From the NCBI GenBank assembly GCA_963782965.1, contig CAWALV010000006.1, positions 434,001 through 498,000 of the forward strand: DNA of 64,000 bases. Direction: 5' to 3'. A model generated the notes under the pieces. It saw nothing but the letters and a program-made list of their open reading frames with translations, was not told the origin of the DNA and made no database searches. The DNA is from CAWALV01 sp963782965 (GTDB taxonomy: Bacteria; Actinomycetota; Actinomycetes; Acidothermales; Acidothermaceae). A program made the position numbers and the translations under genes. The stretch's first letter is position 1; each line of letters opens with the position of its first letter. Positions 26,259 through 34,895 of the stretch are shown piece by piece.

Positions 26259-26555
26259 TCACGCCTGAGCAGCAGCGGCAAGTTCGTCGATACGGCGCGC
26301 AAGGTCGACGTCCAACTCGGTGACGCCACCTTTAGAGTGGGTCGAGCACGCGAACGTGACCGACGTCCATCTGATGTCGATGTCGGGGTGGTGATCCATC
26401 CCGTCGGCGATTTCGGCTACCGCATCGACGAGCCGGATGCCGGCGCTGAAACTTCTCGCCGTGACTGTTCGGCGAATGCCGCCGGTGTCGCCGGCCCACC
26501 CCTCGAGATCTCGAAGCGCCGCCTGTACCTCTTCGTCACCGAGTAGTCGCGCCAT
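26259..26555 (-). CDS. 4a-hydroxytetrahydrobiopterin dehydratase (PCD)
   Basis: 98 residues, full length for the family. The signature is DHHPDIDIRWTSVTFACSTH followed by GGVTELDVDLARRID. The catalytic His pair in DHHP and the later TH are present. The enzyme dehydrates pterin-4a-carbinolamine after aromatic amino acid hydroxylation; in actinobacteria without such hydroxylases its role is less clear. It lies 9 bp downstream of the next gene on the same strand. Confidence 0.93.
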   Translation of the reverse strand: MARLLGDEEVQAALRDLEGWAGDTGGIRRTVTARSFSAGIRLVDAVAEIADGMDHHPDIDIRWTSVTFACSTHSKGGVTELDVDLARRIDELAAAAQA

Positions 26556-26564
26556 GGTCTCAGG

Positions 26565-27281
26565 CTACGAGGCCGGCGCGTCGACGCGCGCGCGAGCCTC
26601 CCCTTCGTCGAAGAATGCGCGGACGGCGTCGGCGGTCGTCAGCTCACCGAGCGGCCGAGCGGCACCGAAGGGTTGGTTCCAGAAGGCGCCCGCTCGAGCT
26701 TTGTGCGGTCCGATGTAGGCGTAAGGCACGGCAATGTGCGCGTCGCCGGGGGAGACGCCGTAGTTGACTGCCCCGATGACGATGCCGATGTCGAAATGCT
26801 CCGGCCACAGCACGGGGGTCTGCGGAACTGCCTCTTTGGCGGTCGCGAAGTCACGCAGTGCACGATCACCGATCACCAAGGCGCCCGTCACGACGTCAGC
26901 GGCCTCCGGGTCGACGTCGATACGGTCGGCGCATCCCACGCCACTGGCCGGTGGATAGGCGTCCGCCGGTGCGCCGCAGTCGATACCTGCTTCCGCGGCC
27001 AGCTGCTCGTACCGCCCGGTGAGGGCGAACGCCCGCTCGCCGTCGTCCGTGCTGACGACGAGCCGAGGGCCGGCGCTCGTGGGGCGAACGGCGATGCGGC
27101 GGACCGGCCCGGGCAGTTCGGCGGTCGTCGCAAACCCGCCGTCGAGCACGCCGAGTTTGATCGAGCGGGTGAGGCGGCGCTGCGGACCGGCGATCAGTAG
27201 TTCGGCGACGCCGTGCAGACCGACGCGCGTGCGGGCGTAGCTGTCGGCGTGACTGGTGGCGTACGCGAATTGCTCGCTCAT
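26565..27281 (-). CDS. Conserved actinobacterial hypothetical protein
   Basis: 238 residues from the ATG at 27281 (codon 8 of the longest frame, preceded by GAGGA). Reads VGLHGVAELLIAGPQRR near the start, then VLWPEHFDIGIVIGAVNYGVSPGDAHIAVPYAYIGP and FWNQPFGAARPL. The pattern LWPEHFD...NYG.SPGD...PY.Y.GP is that of a common actinobacterial family with no assigned function. No membrane segment. Probably cotranscribed with the pterin dehydratase gene. Confidence 0.75.
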   Translation of the reverse strand: MSEQFAYATSHADSYARTRVGLHGVAELLIAGPQRRLTRSIKLGVLDGGFATTAELPGPVRRIAVRPTSAGPRLVVSTDDGERAFALTGRYEQLAAEAGIDCGAPADAYPPASGVGCADRIDVDPEAADVVTGALVIGDRALRDFATAKEAVPQTPVLWPEHFDIGIVIGAVNYGVSPGDAHIAVPYAYIGPHKARAGAFWNQPFGAARPLGELTTADAVRAFFDEGEARARVDAPAS

Positions 27282-27380
27282 CACGAAATCCTCATGGCGC
27301 ATTATTGCGTGTGGCTAGGGCGTTCGGCGCCGGGTGGCGGCAGGGGTCGTCGAGGCGATCGCCCCGTGCCCGCTGGTGCC

Positions 27381-27818
27381 ATGACAGACTTCCCCTTCGT
27401 GGAGCCCCGCCAGATCGTCGTCGGTGCGGCGGTCATCGACGCCGGGCGGCTGCTCGCCGCACAGCGCGCGGAGCCGCCTTCGCTCGCCGGTTGGTGGGAG
27501 CTGCCGGGCGGCAAGGTCGATCCCGGCGAGACGGACGAGGCGGCGCTCGTGCGCGAGTGCGCCGAAGAGCTCGGCGTTCGGGTGCGACTCGGTGCGCGGG
27601 TAGGGCGTGACTGGCCGATCGGGGAGAGAGGCGTGCTGCGGGTGTGGCTCGCGACGGTGGACGGCGAGCAGCAGCCGCGCGCGCTCGAACACGCCGCGCT
27701 GCGCTGGCTGGCCGCCGACGAGCTGACCGACGTCGCCTGGCTGCCCGCCGACCGGCCCATCGTCGAACGACTGGCAGGGATCATGCGCGCCGCCGACCCG
27801 ACCTCGGGGGAGCGGTGA
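27381..27818 (+). CDS. NUDIX hydrolase (MutT-like)
   Basis: 145 residues from ATG 27381. The Nudix box GGKVDPGETDEAALVRECAEELGV (G-x5-E-x7-R-E-x-x-E-E-x-G) is at about residues 40-62. GWWELPGGK just before it is typical of MutT/CTP pyrophosphohydrolases that remove oxidised or non-canonical nucleotides. Overlaps the ABC ATPase gene by the A of ATGA. Confidence 0.93.
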   Translation: MTDFPFVEPRQIVVGAAVIDAGRLLAAQRAEPPSLAGWWELPGGKVDPGETDEAALVRECAEELGVRVRLGARVGRDWPIGERGVLRVWLATVDGEQQPRALEHAALRWLAADELTDVAWLPADRPIVERLAGIMRAADPTSGER

Positions 27819-28783
27819 TGACTGCGGTCGTTGAGGTGGTCGACCTCGTCAAGCGCTACCCGAAGCGAGAGACGAACGCGGTCGACGGCGTGTCGTTCGG
27901 CGTGCAGCAGGGCGAGTGCTTCGGTCTGCTCGGTCCGAACGGTGCGGGTAAGACGACAACGATCGGCGTCCTCACGACGCGGGTGAAGGCGACGTCGGGC
28001 CAGGCGTTCGTCGACGGCATCGACGTTCGGCGCGAACCGGTCCGGGCGCGCACCCGCCTCGGTGTCGTGCCGCAACGGATGAACCTTGACCGCTCACTCG
28101 ACGTCCGGCAGAACTTGCTTTTCCACGCGAGTTACCACGGGGTGCCGGCGAAGGTGCGCAAGTTGCGGGCCGAGGAGCTGTTGGCGCAGTTCGAACTCGC
28201 CGATCGTGCACACGACAAGGCTGACCGGCTGTCAGGCGGGCAGGCGCAGCGGGTGATGATCGCTCGGGCGTTGATGCACTCGCCGCCGGTGCTGTTCCTC
28301 GACGAGCCCGCGACCGGGCTCGATCCGGCCGCTCGGCTGTACGTGTGGGAGCGGATCCGCGAGCTGAAGGAATCGGGAGTCACGATCCTGCTGACGACGC
28401 ACGACATGGACGAGGCGTCGGCGCTCGCCGAGCGCGTCGGGATCGTCGATCACGGGCATCTGCTCGCTCTCGACACGCCGCAGGCGTTGACGCGGTCGTT
28501 GATCGGCAGTGCGTCGCTGGAGGTCGTTATCGACGGGCTCTCCGACGACGCCGCCGTGATCGAGGCGTTCGAGCGGTTGGACGCGGTCGAGCGGGTCGAA
28601 CGGATAGCGGACGCCGGGCACGCGTTGCGGGCGCGGGTCTACCTGACAGGTGATCCGGCGTGGCTCGTTGCGCCGGTTGCCGAGCTGGTGAGCTCCTACG
28701 GTGGCCGGCTGCTCGAAGTGCGACTCGGCGAACCGAGCCTGGAGGACGTTTTCATCCATCTGACCGGGCGGGCCTTGCGATGA
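27818..28783 (+). CDS. ABC transporter ATP-binding protein
   Basis: 321 residues from ATG 27818. Walker A GPNGAGKTTT at about 40, Q-loop VPQRMNLD, signature LSGGQAQRV, Walker B VLFLDEPATGLDP and switch H in TTHDMDEA. The C-terminal domain (about 225-321) ends in SLEDVFIHLTGRALR as in drug/daunorubicin-type exporters. Coupled by ATGA overlaps to both neighbours, it forms the exporter with the permease that follows. Confidence 0.95.
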   Translation: MTAVVEVVDLVKRYPKRETNAVDGVSFGVQQGECFGLLGPNGAGKTTTIGVLTTRVKATSGQAFVDGIDVRREPVRARTRLGVVPQRMNLDRSLDVRQNLLFHASYHGVPAKVRKLRAEELLAQFELADRAHDKADRLSGGQAQRVMIARALMHSPPVLFLDEPATGLDPAARLYVWERIRELKESGVTILLTTHDMDEASALAERVGIVDHGHLLALDTPQALTRSLIGSASLEVVIDGLSDDAAVIEAFERLDAVERVERIADAGHALRARVYLTGDPAWLVAPVAELVSSYGGRLLEVRLGEPSLEDVFIHLTGRALR

Positions 28784-29619
28784 GTGACGAAGCGCTGGAG
28801 CAGACGCCGGGCGGCATCGATGCATCGACCGCTGCGGTGCACCATGTTCCGAGTGCTGTGCGCGCGTTCGTCGCCGTGCTGGGGCGTGACGTCGTCGTCA
28901 CGGGGCGCGAGTTCCTCATCTTCTTGGCGCAGGTCGGCCTGCAGCCACTGTTCCTCCTGTTCATCTTCGGGAAGGTGCTGACATCGCTGGGGTATGCGAC
29001 CGGCGACTATGCGCACTTGCTCTTTCCCGGGATCGTCGCGTTGACCGCGGCGTTGACGGCCCTGCAGAGCACGGCGTTGCCGCTCGTGATCGAGTTCTCC
29101 TTCAGCCGTGAGATCGAGGACCGTTTGCTTGCGCCGCTGCCGACGTGGTCGGTCGCGGTCGAAAAGATGCTGTTCGCGGCGATGCGGGCGCTCGTTGCGG
29201 CGATCGTGATGTTCCCGGTCGGCATCTTGGTGCTCGGCTCCATCCCGTGGCGGGCAAGTGGTCTGCCGCTGCTCGTCGCGGTGATGGTTCTCGGGGCGCT
29301 GGTCGGCGGTGCGATCGGTTTGACGCTCGGCACGCTGGTGCCGCCGAATCGCATCCAGATCATGTTCGCGCTGATCCTGACGCCGCTGCTCTTCACCGGG
29401 TGCAACCAGTACCCGTGGCCGTCGCTCTCGCACATCCGGTGGTTTCAGGTCGTAACTGCGTTCAACCCGATCACCTACGTCAGCGAAGGGATGCGGGCGG
29501 CTTTGACGCCGTCCGTGCCACATATGCGGCCGTGGATTTGCCTGCTGGCGTTGGTGGGCTCGCTGGCGCTGTTCACGTTCACCGGGGTGCGCGGTTTCCT
29601 GCGCCGGGCGATCGACTGA
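28780..29619 (+). CDS. ABC-2 type transporter permease
   Basis: 279 residues from ATG 28780, overlapping the ATPase stop. Six hydrophobic segments with the ABC-2 pattern; landmarks FSREIEDRLLAPLPTWSVAVEKMLF, LGTLVPPNRIQIMFALILTPLLFTGCNQYPW and FNPITYVSEGMRAAL. Such pairs export lipids, drugs or polyketides; the substrate cannot be told from sequence. Confidence 0.94.
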   Translation: MSDEALEQTPGGIDASTAAVHHVPSAVRAFVAVLGRDVVVTGREFLIFLAQVGLQPLFLLFIFGKVLTSLGYATGDYAHLLFPGIVALTAALTALQSTALPLVIEFSFSREIEDRLLAPLPTWSVAVEKMLFAAMRALVAAIVMFPVGILVLGSIPWRASGLPLLVAVMVLGALVGGAIGLTLGTLVPPNRIQIMFALILTPLLFTGCNQYPWPSLSHIRWFQVVTAFNPITYVSEGMRAALTPSVPHMRPWICLLALVGSLALFTFTGVRGFLRRAID

Positions 29620-29640
29620 CGTTCTGTCGGCGGTTGGCGC

Positions 29641-29686
29641 GGCCAGCTTCCGGGGTTGCGGCCAGCTTCCGGGGTCGCGCCAGCTT
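29641..29686 (+). repeat. 19-bp tandem repeat, about 2.5 copies
   Basis: GGCCAGCTTCCGGGGTTGC (29641) is followed directly by a copy with one change (29660-29678) and by a partial GCCAGCTT (29679-29686). It lies in the gap between the ABC permease and sdhB; function unknown. Confidence 0.6.
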
Positions 29687-29768
29687 CTCGTCGTCCAAAG
29701 GCGCTTTCCACAGGCCCTTATGAGGCTAACCCCCCCTTTACGAGGCTTGCAGGCCTGTCCTCGGGGGT

Positions 29769-29792
29769 GTTGACCACGTTTACGTGATCAAC
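29769..29792. terminator. 11-bp imperfect hairpin between convergent genes
   Basis: GTTGACCACGT and ACGTGATCAAC form an inverted repeat with one mismatch and a 2-base loop. It overlaps the stop codon of sdhB and lies downstream of the ABC operon, so it may end transcription from either side. Confidence 0.4.
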
Positions 29793-30579
29793 CCGCGGCG
29801 GGGGAGGGAGGTTCGGCGGGACGGCGGGGTTGTTCGGGGCTCTTGAAGCGGCGGGTGAGCTTGGTCCACGGGTCGAAGGCGACGTCGACCACGCGTTCCT
29901 TCATCGGGATGATGCCGTTGTCGGTGATCTTGATGTGCTCGGGGCACACCTCGGTGCAGCACTTGGTGATGTTGCAGTAGCCGAGGCCCTGCTCTTCGCG
30001 CAGCATCTGCTTGCGGTCAACCGTGTCGAGCGGATGCATGTCGAGTTCGGCGTAGCGGATGAAGAACCGGGGGCCGGCGAACGCCGGCTTGTTCTCCTCG
30101 TGGTCGCGCACCACATGGCAGGTGTTCTGGCACAGGAAGCACTCGATGCACTTGCGGAACTCCTGCGAGCGCTCGACGTCGACCTGAGCCATCCGGTAGT
30201 CGCCCGGCTTCAAGTCGGACGGCGGAGTGAACGCCGGCACCTGCCGCGCCTTCTCGTAGTTGAACGACACGTCGGTGACGAGGTCGCGGACGACGGGGAA
30301 CGTGCGCATCGGCGTCACGACGATCGTCTCGGCCGGATCGAAGATAGACAGCCTCGTCATGCACATCAACCGGGGGCGACCGTTGATCTCGGCGCTGCAC
30401 GAGCCGCACTTTCCCGCCTTGCAGTTCCACCGGACGGCGAGGTCGTTCGCCTGCGTTGCCTGCAGCCGGTGGATCGCGTCGAGCACGACCTCGCCCTCTT
30501 CGACCGGCACGGTGAAGTCGACGAGTTCACCACCGTTCTCGTCGCCGCGCCAGACGCGCATCGAAAGGTCGTACCCCAT
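29788..30579 (-). CDS. sdhB: Succinate dehydrogenase/fumarate reductase iron-sulfur subunit
   Basis: 263 residues from the ATG at 30579. The N-terminal plant-type [2Fe-2S] domain has NCKAGKCGSCSAEING and PRLMC; the C-terminal domain has CIECFLCQNTC and CNITKCCTEVCPEHIKITD for the [4Fe-4S] and [3Fe-4S] clusters. It passes electrons from SdhA to the membrane subunit. The start overlaps the sdhA stop by one base. Ends in a basic, Pro-rich tail (RRFKSPEQPRRPAEPP). Confidence 0.95.
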   Translation of the reverse strand: MGYDLSMRVWRGDENGGELVDFTVPVEEGEVVLDAIHRLQATQANDLAVRWNCKAGKCGSCSAEINGRPRLMCMTRLSIFDPAETIVVTPMRTFPVVRDLVTDVSFNYEKARQVPAFTPPSDLKPGDYRMAQVDVERSQEFRKCIECFLCQNTCHVVRDHEENKPAFAGPRFFIRYAELDMHPLDTVDRKQMLREEQGLGYCNITKCCTEVCPEHIKITDNGIIPMKERVVDVAFDPWTKLTRRFKSPEQPRRPAEPPSPAAG

Positions 30580-32390
30580 CAGTGACCCTCCTCGAAGAGC
30601 TGCTTCAGCTCGTCCGGCATGACCGGCAGATCCTGGTGGAACACCTCGACCCCGTCGCCGGTGTCGTTCAGCCGGCACGCGACGTTGAGCTTGCCCCAGG
30701 CGGGGTCGGCCGCCGGGTAGTCCTCCCGGGTGTGGCCGCCGCGGCTCTCCTTGCGGTCGAGCGCGGCGCGGGCGATCGCCTCGGAGACCAGCAGCATGTT
30801 CTTCAGGTCGATCGCAAGATGCCAGCCCGGGTTGTACTGGCGGTGACCTTCGACCGAGAGATTCGCCAGTCGGCCCTTCAGGGTCTCGATGTGCTCCAGC
30901 GCCTGCTGCATCTCCTCCGCCTTGCGGATGATGCCGACCAGGTTGTGCATGTGCTCTTGCAGGTCGCGCTGCAGCGTGTAGGGGTTCTCGCCGCCCTCTC
31001 GGGTGAATGGCGCCAGTGCCGCCTCCTGCGCCGCCGCGACGTCCGCATCGGAAAGCGCGGGTCGCGACGCCGATCCGGTCGCAAACGATGCCGCGTGCTC
31101 GCCGGCGCGGCGTCCGAAGACCAGCAGGTCCGACAGCGAGTTGCCGCCGAGCCGGTTCGCGCCGTGCATGCCACCGGCGACCTCACCGGCCGCGAACAGC
31201 CCCGGGACTTTCGACATCGCGGTGTCTGCGTCGACCTCGACGCCGCCCATCACGTAGTGGCAGGTGGGGCCGATCTCCATCGGTTCCTTGGTGATGTCGA
31301 CATCGGCTAGCTCCTTGAACTGGTGGTACATCGAGGGCAGCCGCTTTTGGATGAACTCGGGTGTGCGCCGCGACGCGATGTCGAGGTAGACGCCGCCGTG
31401 TGGCGTCCCGCGGCCCGCCTTCACTTCGGTGTTGATCGCGCGCGCCACCTCGTCGCGAGGCAGTAGCTCGGGCGGACGACGGTTGTTCGTGTGGTCGTCG
31501 TACCAGCGGTCGGCTTCTTCTTCGGTATCGGCCGTCTCCGCTTTGAAGAACTCCGGGATGTAGTTGAACATGAAGCGCTTGCCCTCGGAGTTGCGCAGCA
31601 CGCCGCCGTCCCCTCGCACCGACTCGGTGACGAGGATGCCGCGAACGGACGGCGGCCACACCATGCCGGTGGGGTGGAACTGCACGCACTCCATGTTGAT
31701 CAGCGGTGCCCCGGCCTCCATCGCGAGGGCGTGCCCGTCGCCGGTGTACTCCCAGGAGTTCGAGGTGACCTTGAACGACTTGCCGATACCGCCCGTGGCA
31801 AGCACGACGGCGGGGGCTTCGAATGCGATGAACCGGCCGGACTCGCGCCAGTACCCGAACGCGCCGGCGATGCGGCCAGGCTCGGATGCGTCCTTGAGCA
31901 GGCGGGTGATCGTGCACTCCATGAAGACGTCGACGCCGAGTGCGACGGCGCGTTGCTGCAGGGTGCGGATCATCTCCAGGCCGGTGCGGTCGCCGACGTG
32001 CGCGAGGCGGGCGTAGCGGTGGCCGCCGAAGTCACGTTGCGAAATCTTGCCTTCGGAGGTGCGGTCGAAGAGCGCACCCCACGACTCGAGTTCCCACACG
32101 CGGTCGGGTGCTTCCTGGGCGTGCAGCTGAGCCATTCGCCAGTTGTTGAGCATCTTCCCGCCGCGCATGGTGTCGCGGAAGTGCACCTGCCAGTTGTCCT
32201 CCGACCACACGTTGCCCATGGCCGCGGCGATGCCACCTTCGGCCATCACGGTGTGTGCCTTGCCCAGCAGCGACTTGCAGACGACAGCTGTCTTCGCGCC
32301 CGCTTCGTGGGCGCCGATCGCCGCGCGCAGCCCGGCGCCGCCGGCGCCGATGATGACGACGTCGTAGGAATGCCGCTCGATCTCGCTCAT
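30579..32390 (-). CDS. sdhA: Succinate dehydrogenase/fumarate reductase flavoprotein subunit
   Basis: 603 residues. FAD-binding GAGGAGLRAA at 15-24, covalent-FAD site AHTVMAEGG with H46, substrate region RTGLEMIRTLQQRAV, ATGGIGKSF, and HGANRLGGNSLSDLLVFGRRAG. It oxidises succinate to fumarate at the inner face of the membrane. It is directly followed by sdhB and preceded, with no gap, by the cytochrome b subunit. Confidence 0.97.
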   Translation of the reverse strand: MSEIERHSYDVVIIGAGGAGLRAAIGAHEAGAKTAVVCKSLLGKAHTVMAEGGIAAAMGNVWSEDNWQVHFRDTMRGGKMLNNWRMAQLHAQEAPDRVWELESWGALFDRTSEGKISQRDFGGHRYARLAHVGDRTGLEMIRTLQQRAVALGVDVFMECTITRLLKDASEPGRIAGAFGYWRESGRFIAFEAPAVVLATGGIGKSFKVTSNSWEYTGDGHALAMEAGAPLINMECVQFHPTGMVWPPSVRGILVTESVRGDGGVLRNSEGKRFMFNYIPEFFKAETADTEEEADRWYDDHTNNRRPPELLPRDEVARAINTEVKAGRGTPHGGVYLDIASRRTPEFIQKRLPSMYHQFKELADVDITKEPMEIGPTCHYVMGGVEVDADTAMSKVPGLFAAGEVAGGMHGANRLGGNSLSDLLVFGRRAGEHAASFATGSASRPALSDADVAAAQEAALAPFTREGGENPYTLQRDLQEHMHNLVGIIRKAEEMQQALEHIETLKGRLANLSVEGHRQYNPGWHLAIDLKNMLLVSEAIARAALDRKESRGGHTREDYPAADPAWGKLNVACRLNDTGDGVEVFHQDLPVMPDELKQLFEEGH

Positions 32391-33230
32391 CTAGAAGAAC
32401 CTCACGTCGTTGATCCAGCCTGCGGCGAGCATGCGCACGTAGATGTCGGCGAACGCCACCCAGATCAGCGACACCCAGGCGATCTGCATGTGGTAGCGAT
32501 TGAGCGTGCTCACCTTGGTCCACAGCCAATAGCGCACCGGGTGCTTGGAGAAGTGGTTCAGCCGACCGCCGACGATGCCTCGGCAGGAGTGGCACGACAC
32601 GCTGTAGGTCCACAAGAAGAGGGCGTTGAGCAACAGCACGAGTGTGCCAAGACCCATGTGTCCCCACTTGCCCGCATGGTTGCGGAACGCGATCACCGCG
32701 TCGTAGGTCAAGATGATGTTCAGCAGCACGCCGAGGTAGAAGAAGTACCGGTGCACGTTTTGCAGGATGAGCGGAAAGCGAGTCTCTCCCGTGTACTTCC
32801 GGTGCGCGTCGGGGACGGCGCAGGCCGGCGGCGAGAGCCAGAACGACCGGTAGTACGCCTTGCGGTAGTAGTAGCAGGTCATCCGGAAGCCGAGCGGCAC
32901 GATCAAGATGATGATCGCGGGCGAGGTGAACCACCAGTGGCCGAAGACGCCCAGGTGGGGGACGCCGGTGGAGCCCGGCACGGTGCCGCACTTGGTGGCC
33001 AGGCACGGCGAGTAGAACGGCGAGATGTAGGGCTCGTAGAAGTACTCCCGGTCGACGAACGCGGCCCATGAGGAGTACACGATGAACGCCGACAACACCG
33101 AGAACGTGATGGCGGGCTGGATCCACCACCGGTCGCGCCGAAGTGTCTTCGCGTCGACTGCTGCCCGGCGCCCCGCCCGGCCACCAGGGCCTGGGTTCTT
33201 CGCCGCCGGGGCCTGACTCTGCAGCGTCAT
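32391..33230 (-). CDS. sdhC: Succinate dehydrogenase cytochrome b subunit
   Basis: 279 residues from the ATG at 33230 (the frame is open to 33329). Five membrane helices with His residues suitable for haem ligation (GVFGHWWFTSP, NVHRYFFYLGV, NRYHMQIAW). A segment SCHSCRGIVGGRLNHFSKHP between helices 4 and 5 resembles actinobacterial single-subunit Sdh membrane anchors. First gene of the sdhC-sdhA-sdhB operon; its promoter should lie in 33231-33400. Confidence 0.9.
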   Translation of the reverse strand: MTLQSQAPAAKNPGPGGRAGRRAAVDAKTLRRDRWWIQPAITFSVLSAFIVYSSWAAFVDREYFYEPYISPFYSPCLATKCGTVPGSTGVPHLGVFGHWWFTSPAIIILIVPLGFRMTCYYYRKAYYRSFWLSPPACAVPDAHRKYTGETRFPLILQNVHRYFFYLGVLLNIILTYDAVIAFRNHAGKWGHMGLGTLVLLLNALFLWTYSVSCHSCRGIVGGRLNHFSKHPVRYWLWTKVSTLNRYHMQIAWVSLIWVAFADIYVRMLAAGWINDVRFF

Positions 33231-33404
33231 GCGCCCGCCTTCCACACGTGTCCTGCCGGACCGGTTGCCGTCGCCACTGCCGGAGGCGGCAAGCGCATGC
33301 GGCGGCGCGCCGACCTCGGGGCGAGCCACAACTTACGCCTCTCCGCCTCCGGGGCCGAGGCGAAGGGGGTGTGTGATCCGTCACTGGCAGTTCGGCAGGC
33401 GGGC

Positions 33405-33434
33405 TTGACCTGGCGTGGCTAATGGGATTAGCCT
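33405..33434 (+). promoter_or_regulatory. Promoter with overlapping TetR-type operator palindrome
   Basis: TTGACC (33405-33410) and TAGCCT (33429-33434) are spaced by 18 bp. The perfect inverted repeat GGCTAATGGGATTAGCC (33417-33433, 7-bp arms, 3-bp centre) covers the spacer and -10. It lies 39 bp before the hydrolase start codon; the TetR protein encoded at the end of the operon is the obvious candidate repressor. Confidence 0.6.
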
Positions 33435-33472
33435 TTCACCTAATACAGATAGCCACGAGATCGGAGCCCGCA

Positions 33473-34321
33473 ATGAACCGCCACGACACCGGGACGGCGA
33501 CCGGCTCGCCGACCCGCTACCTGACCCGCCCCGAAGGCCGGCTGGCCTACGACGTCCAGGGTCGCGACGACGCCAACCTGATCGTCTGCTTGCCGGGCAT
33601 GGGTGACCTGCGCCAGGTGTACCGCTTCGCCGTCTCCGCGCTGGTGGCGGCGGGGTATCGGGTGGCCACCCTCGACCTGCGTGGGCACGGCGAGAGCGAT
33701 GCCACGTTCGACCGCTACGACGACCCTGCGGCTGCCCAGGATGCGCTTGCGCTGATCGAGGAGCTCGGCGGTGGCCCGGCGCTCCTCTTCGGAAACTCGA
33801 TGGGTGCGGCTGCTTCGGTGATCGCCGCTGCCGAGCGGCCCGACCTCGTCGCGGGGCTGGTGCTCGCCGGTCCGTTCGTCCGCGACCCGCAGATCAATCC
33901 GGTGGTGGGGCTCGTCATGCGCCTCGCGCTGAAGCGGCCGTGGGGGTTGGCCGGTTGGCTGAGCTACCACGCGTCGCTCTACCCGGGCCGCCGGCCGGCC
34001 GACTTCGACGAGTACCGCGCCAAGCTGCGCCGGGCTCTGCGTCGTCCGGCGCACTGGAAGGCGTTCGTTGCGACGACGCGGCAGACGACGCACGCTCCGG
34101 CGCAGGCCTGCCTGCCCGCGGTCAAAGCGCCGACGTTCGTCGTGATGGGCGGCCGCGACCGCGACTTCAAGAACCCGCAGGCGGAGGCGACGTTCGTCGC
34201 TGACGCGCTGCACGGCGAGTCGCTGATGGTCGACGGGGCCGGTCACTACCCGATGGCGCAGTACCCCGAGGTCACGAACCCGCGGGTGGTCGACTTCGCA
34301 GGCACGGTGTTCGGTGCCTAG
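33473..34321 (+). CDS. Alpha/beta hydrolase
   Basis: 282 residues from ATG 33473, with CGGAG upstream. Oxyanion segment CLPGMGD, nucleophile elbow G-N-S-M-G-A (about 122-127), acid in GGRDRDF and His in GAGHYPMAQYP give a complete catalytic triad. The substrate is unknown; pairing with a TetR regulator suggests detoxification or lipid/ester turnover. The stop overlaps the TetR start by 8 bp. Confidence 0.88.
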   Translation: MNRHDTGTATGSPTRYLTRPEGRLAYDVQGRDDANLIVCLPGMGDLRQVYRFAVSALVAAGYRVATLDLRGHGESDATFDRYDDPAAAQDALALIEELGGGPALLFGNSMGAAASVIAAAERPDLVAGLVLAGPFVRDPQINPVVGLVMRLALKRPWGLAGWLSYHASLYPGRRPADFDEYRAKLRRALRRPAHWKAFVATTRQTTHAPAQACLPAVKAPTFVVMGGRDRDFKNPQAEATFVADALHGESLMVDGAGHYPMAQYPEVTNPRVVDFAGTVFGA

Positions 34322-34877
34322 AGCCGGCTTGACCCCGGCCGCGGTCGTGGCCGAGGCGGGCCGGGTCGCCGACGAGAGCGGCCTGGAGCAACTCACCCTC
34401 GCCTCGGTCGCCCAGCGGCTCGGCGTCGCGTTGCCCAGCCTCTACAAGCACGTGAACGGTATCGGCGACCTGCGCCGCCTGATGGCCGTCTCTGCTTTGC
34501 ACGAACTCGATGACGGCCTTCGCCGGGCGGTCGCGGGCAAGTCGCGCGGCGACGCGCTGCGCGCGTTGGCGCAGGCGTACTGGGAGTTCGCGCACCGCCA
34601 TCCCGGGCGGTACGCCGCGAGCCTGCGGGCACCGGCACGAGACGACGCCGAGCTGGCGGCCGTGGCGGCCGACCTGCTGGCCGTCGTGCAAGCCGTGCTC
34701 GCGGGCTATGGCATCGAAGGCGACGACGCGACCGACGCGATCCGCACGCTGCGTGCCGTGCTGCACGGGTTCGTCGCGTTGCAGGCGGCGGGTGGGTTCG
34801 GCATGCCGCGTGAGGTGAAACGCAGCTTCGAGCGGGCGATCGACGCCCTCGATACGGCGTTTACGAGCTGGGCCTGA
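34314..34877 (+). CDS. TetR/AcrR-family regulator (WHG-type C-terminus)
   Basis: 187 residues from GTG 34314. N-terminal HTH: LTLASVAQRLGVALPSLYKHVNGIGDLRRL. The C-terminal ligand domain contains the LRAVLHGFVALQAAGGFGMP pattern of the TetR_C_13/WHG type. Translationally coupled to the hydrolase; probably represses the operon via the palindrome at 33417-33433. Confidence 0.88.
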   Translation: MPRAGLTPAAVVAEAGRVADESGLEQLTLASVAQRLGVALPSLYKHVNGIGDLRRLMAVSALHELDDGLRRAVAGKSRGDALRALAQAYWEFAHRHPGRYAASLRAPARDDAELAAVAADLLAVVQAVLAGYGIEGDDATDAIRTLRAVLHGFVALQAAGGFGMPREVKRSFERAIDALDTAFTSWA

Positions 34878-34895
34878 CGGTCTGCTCGGGCAGGC

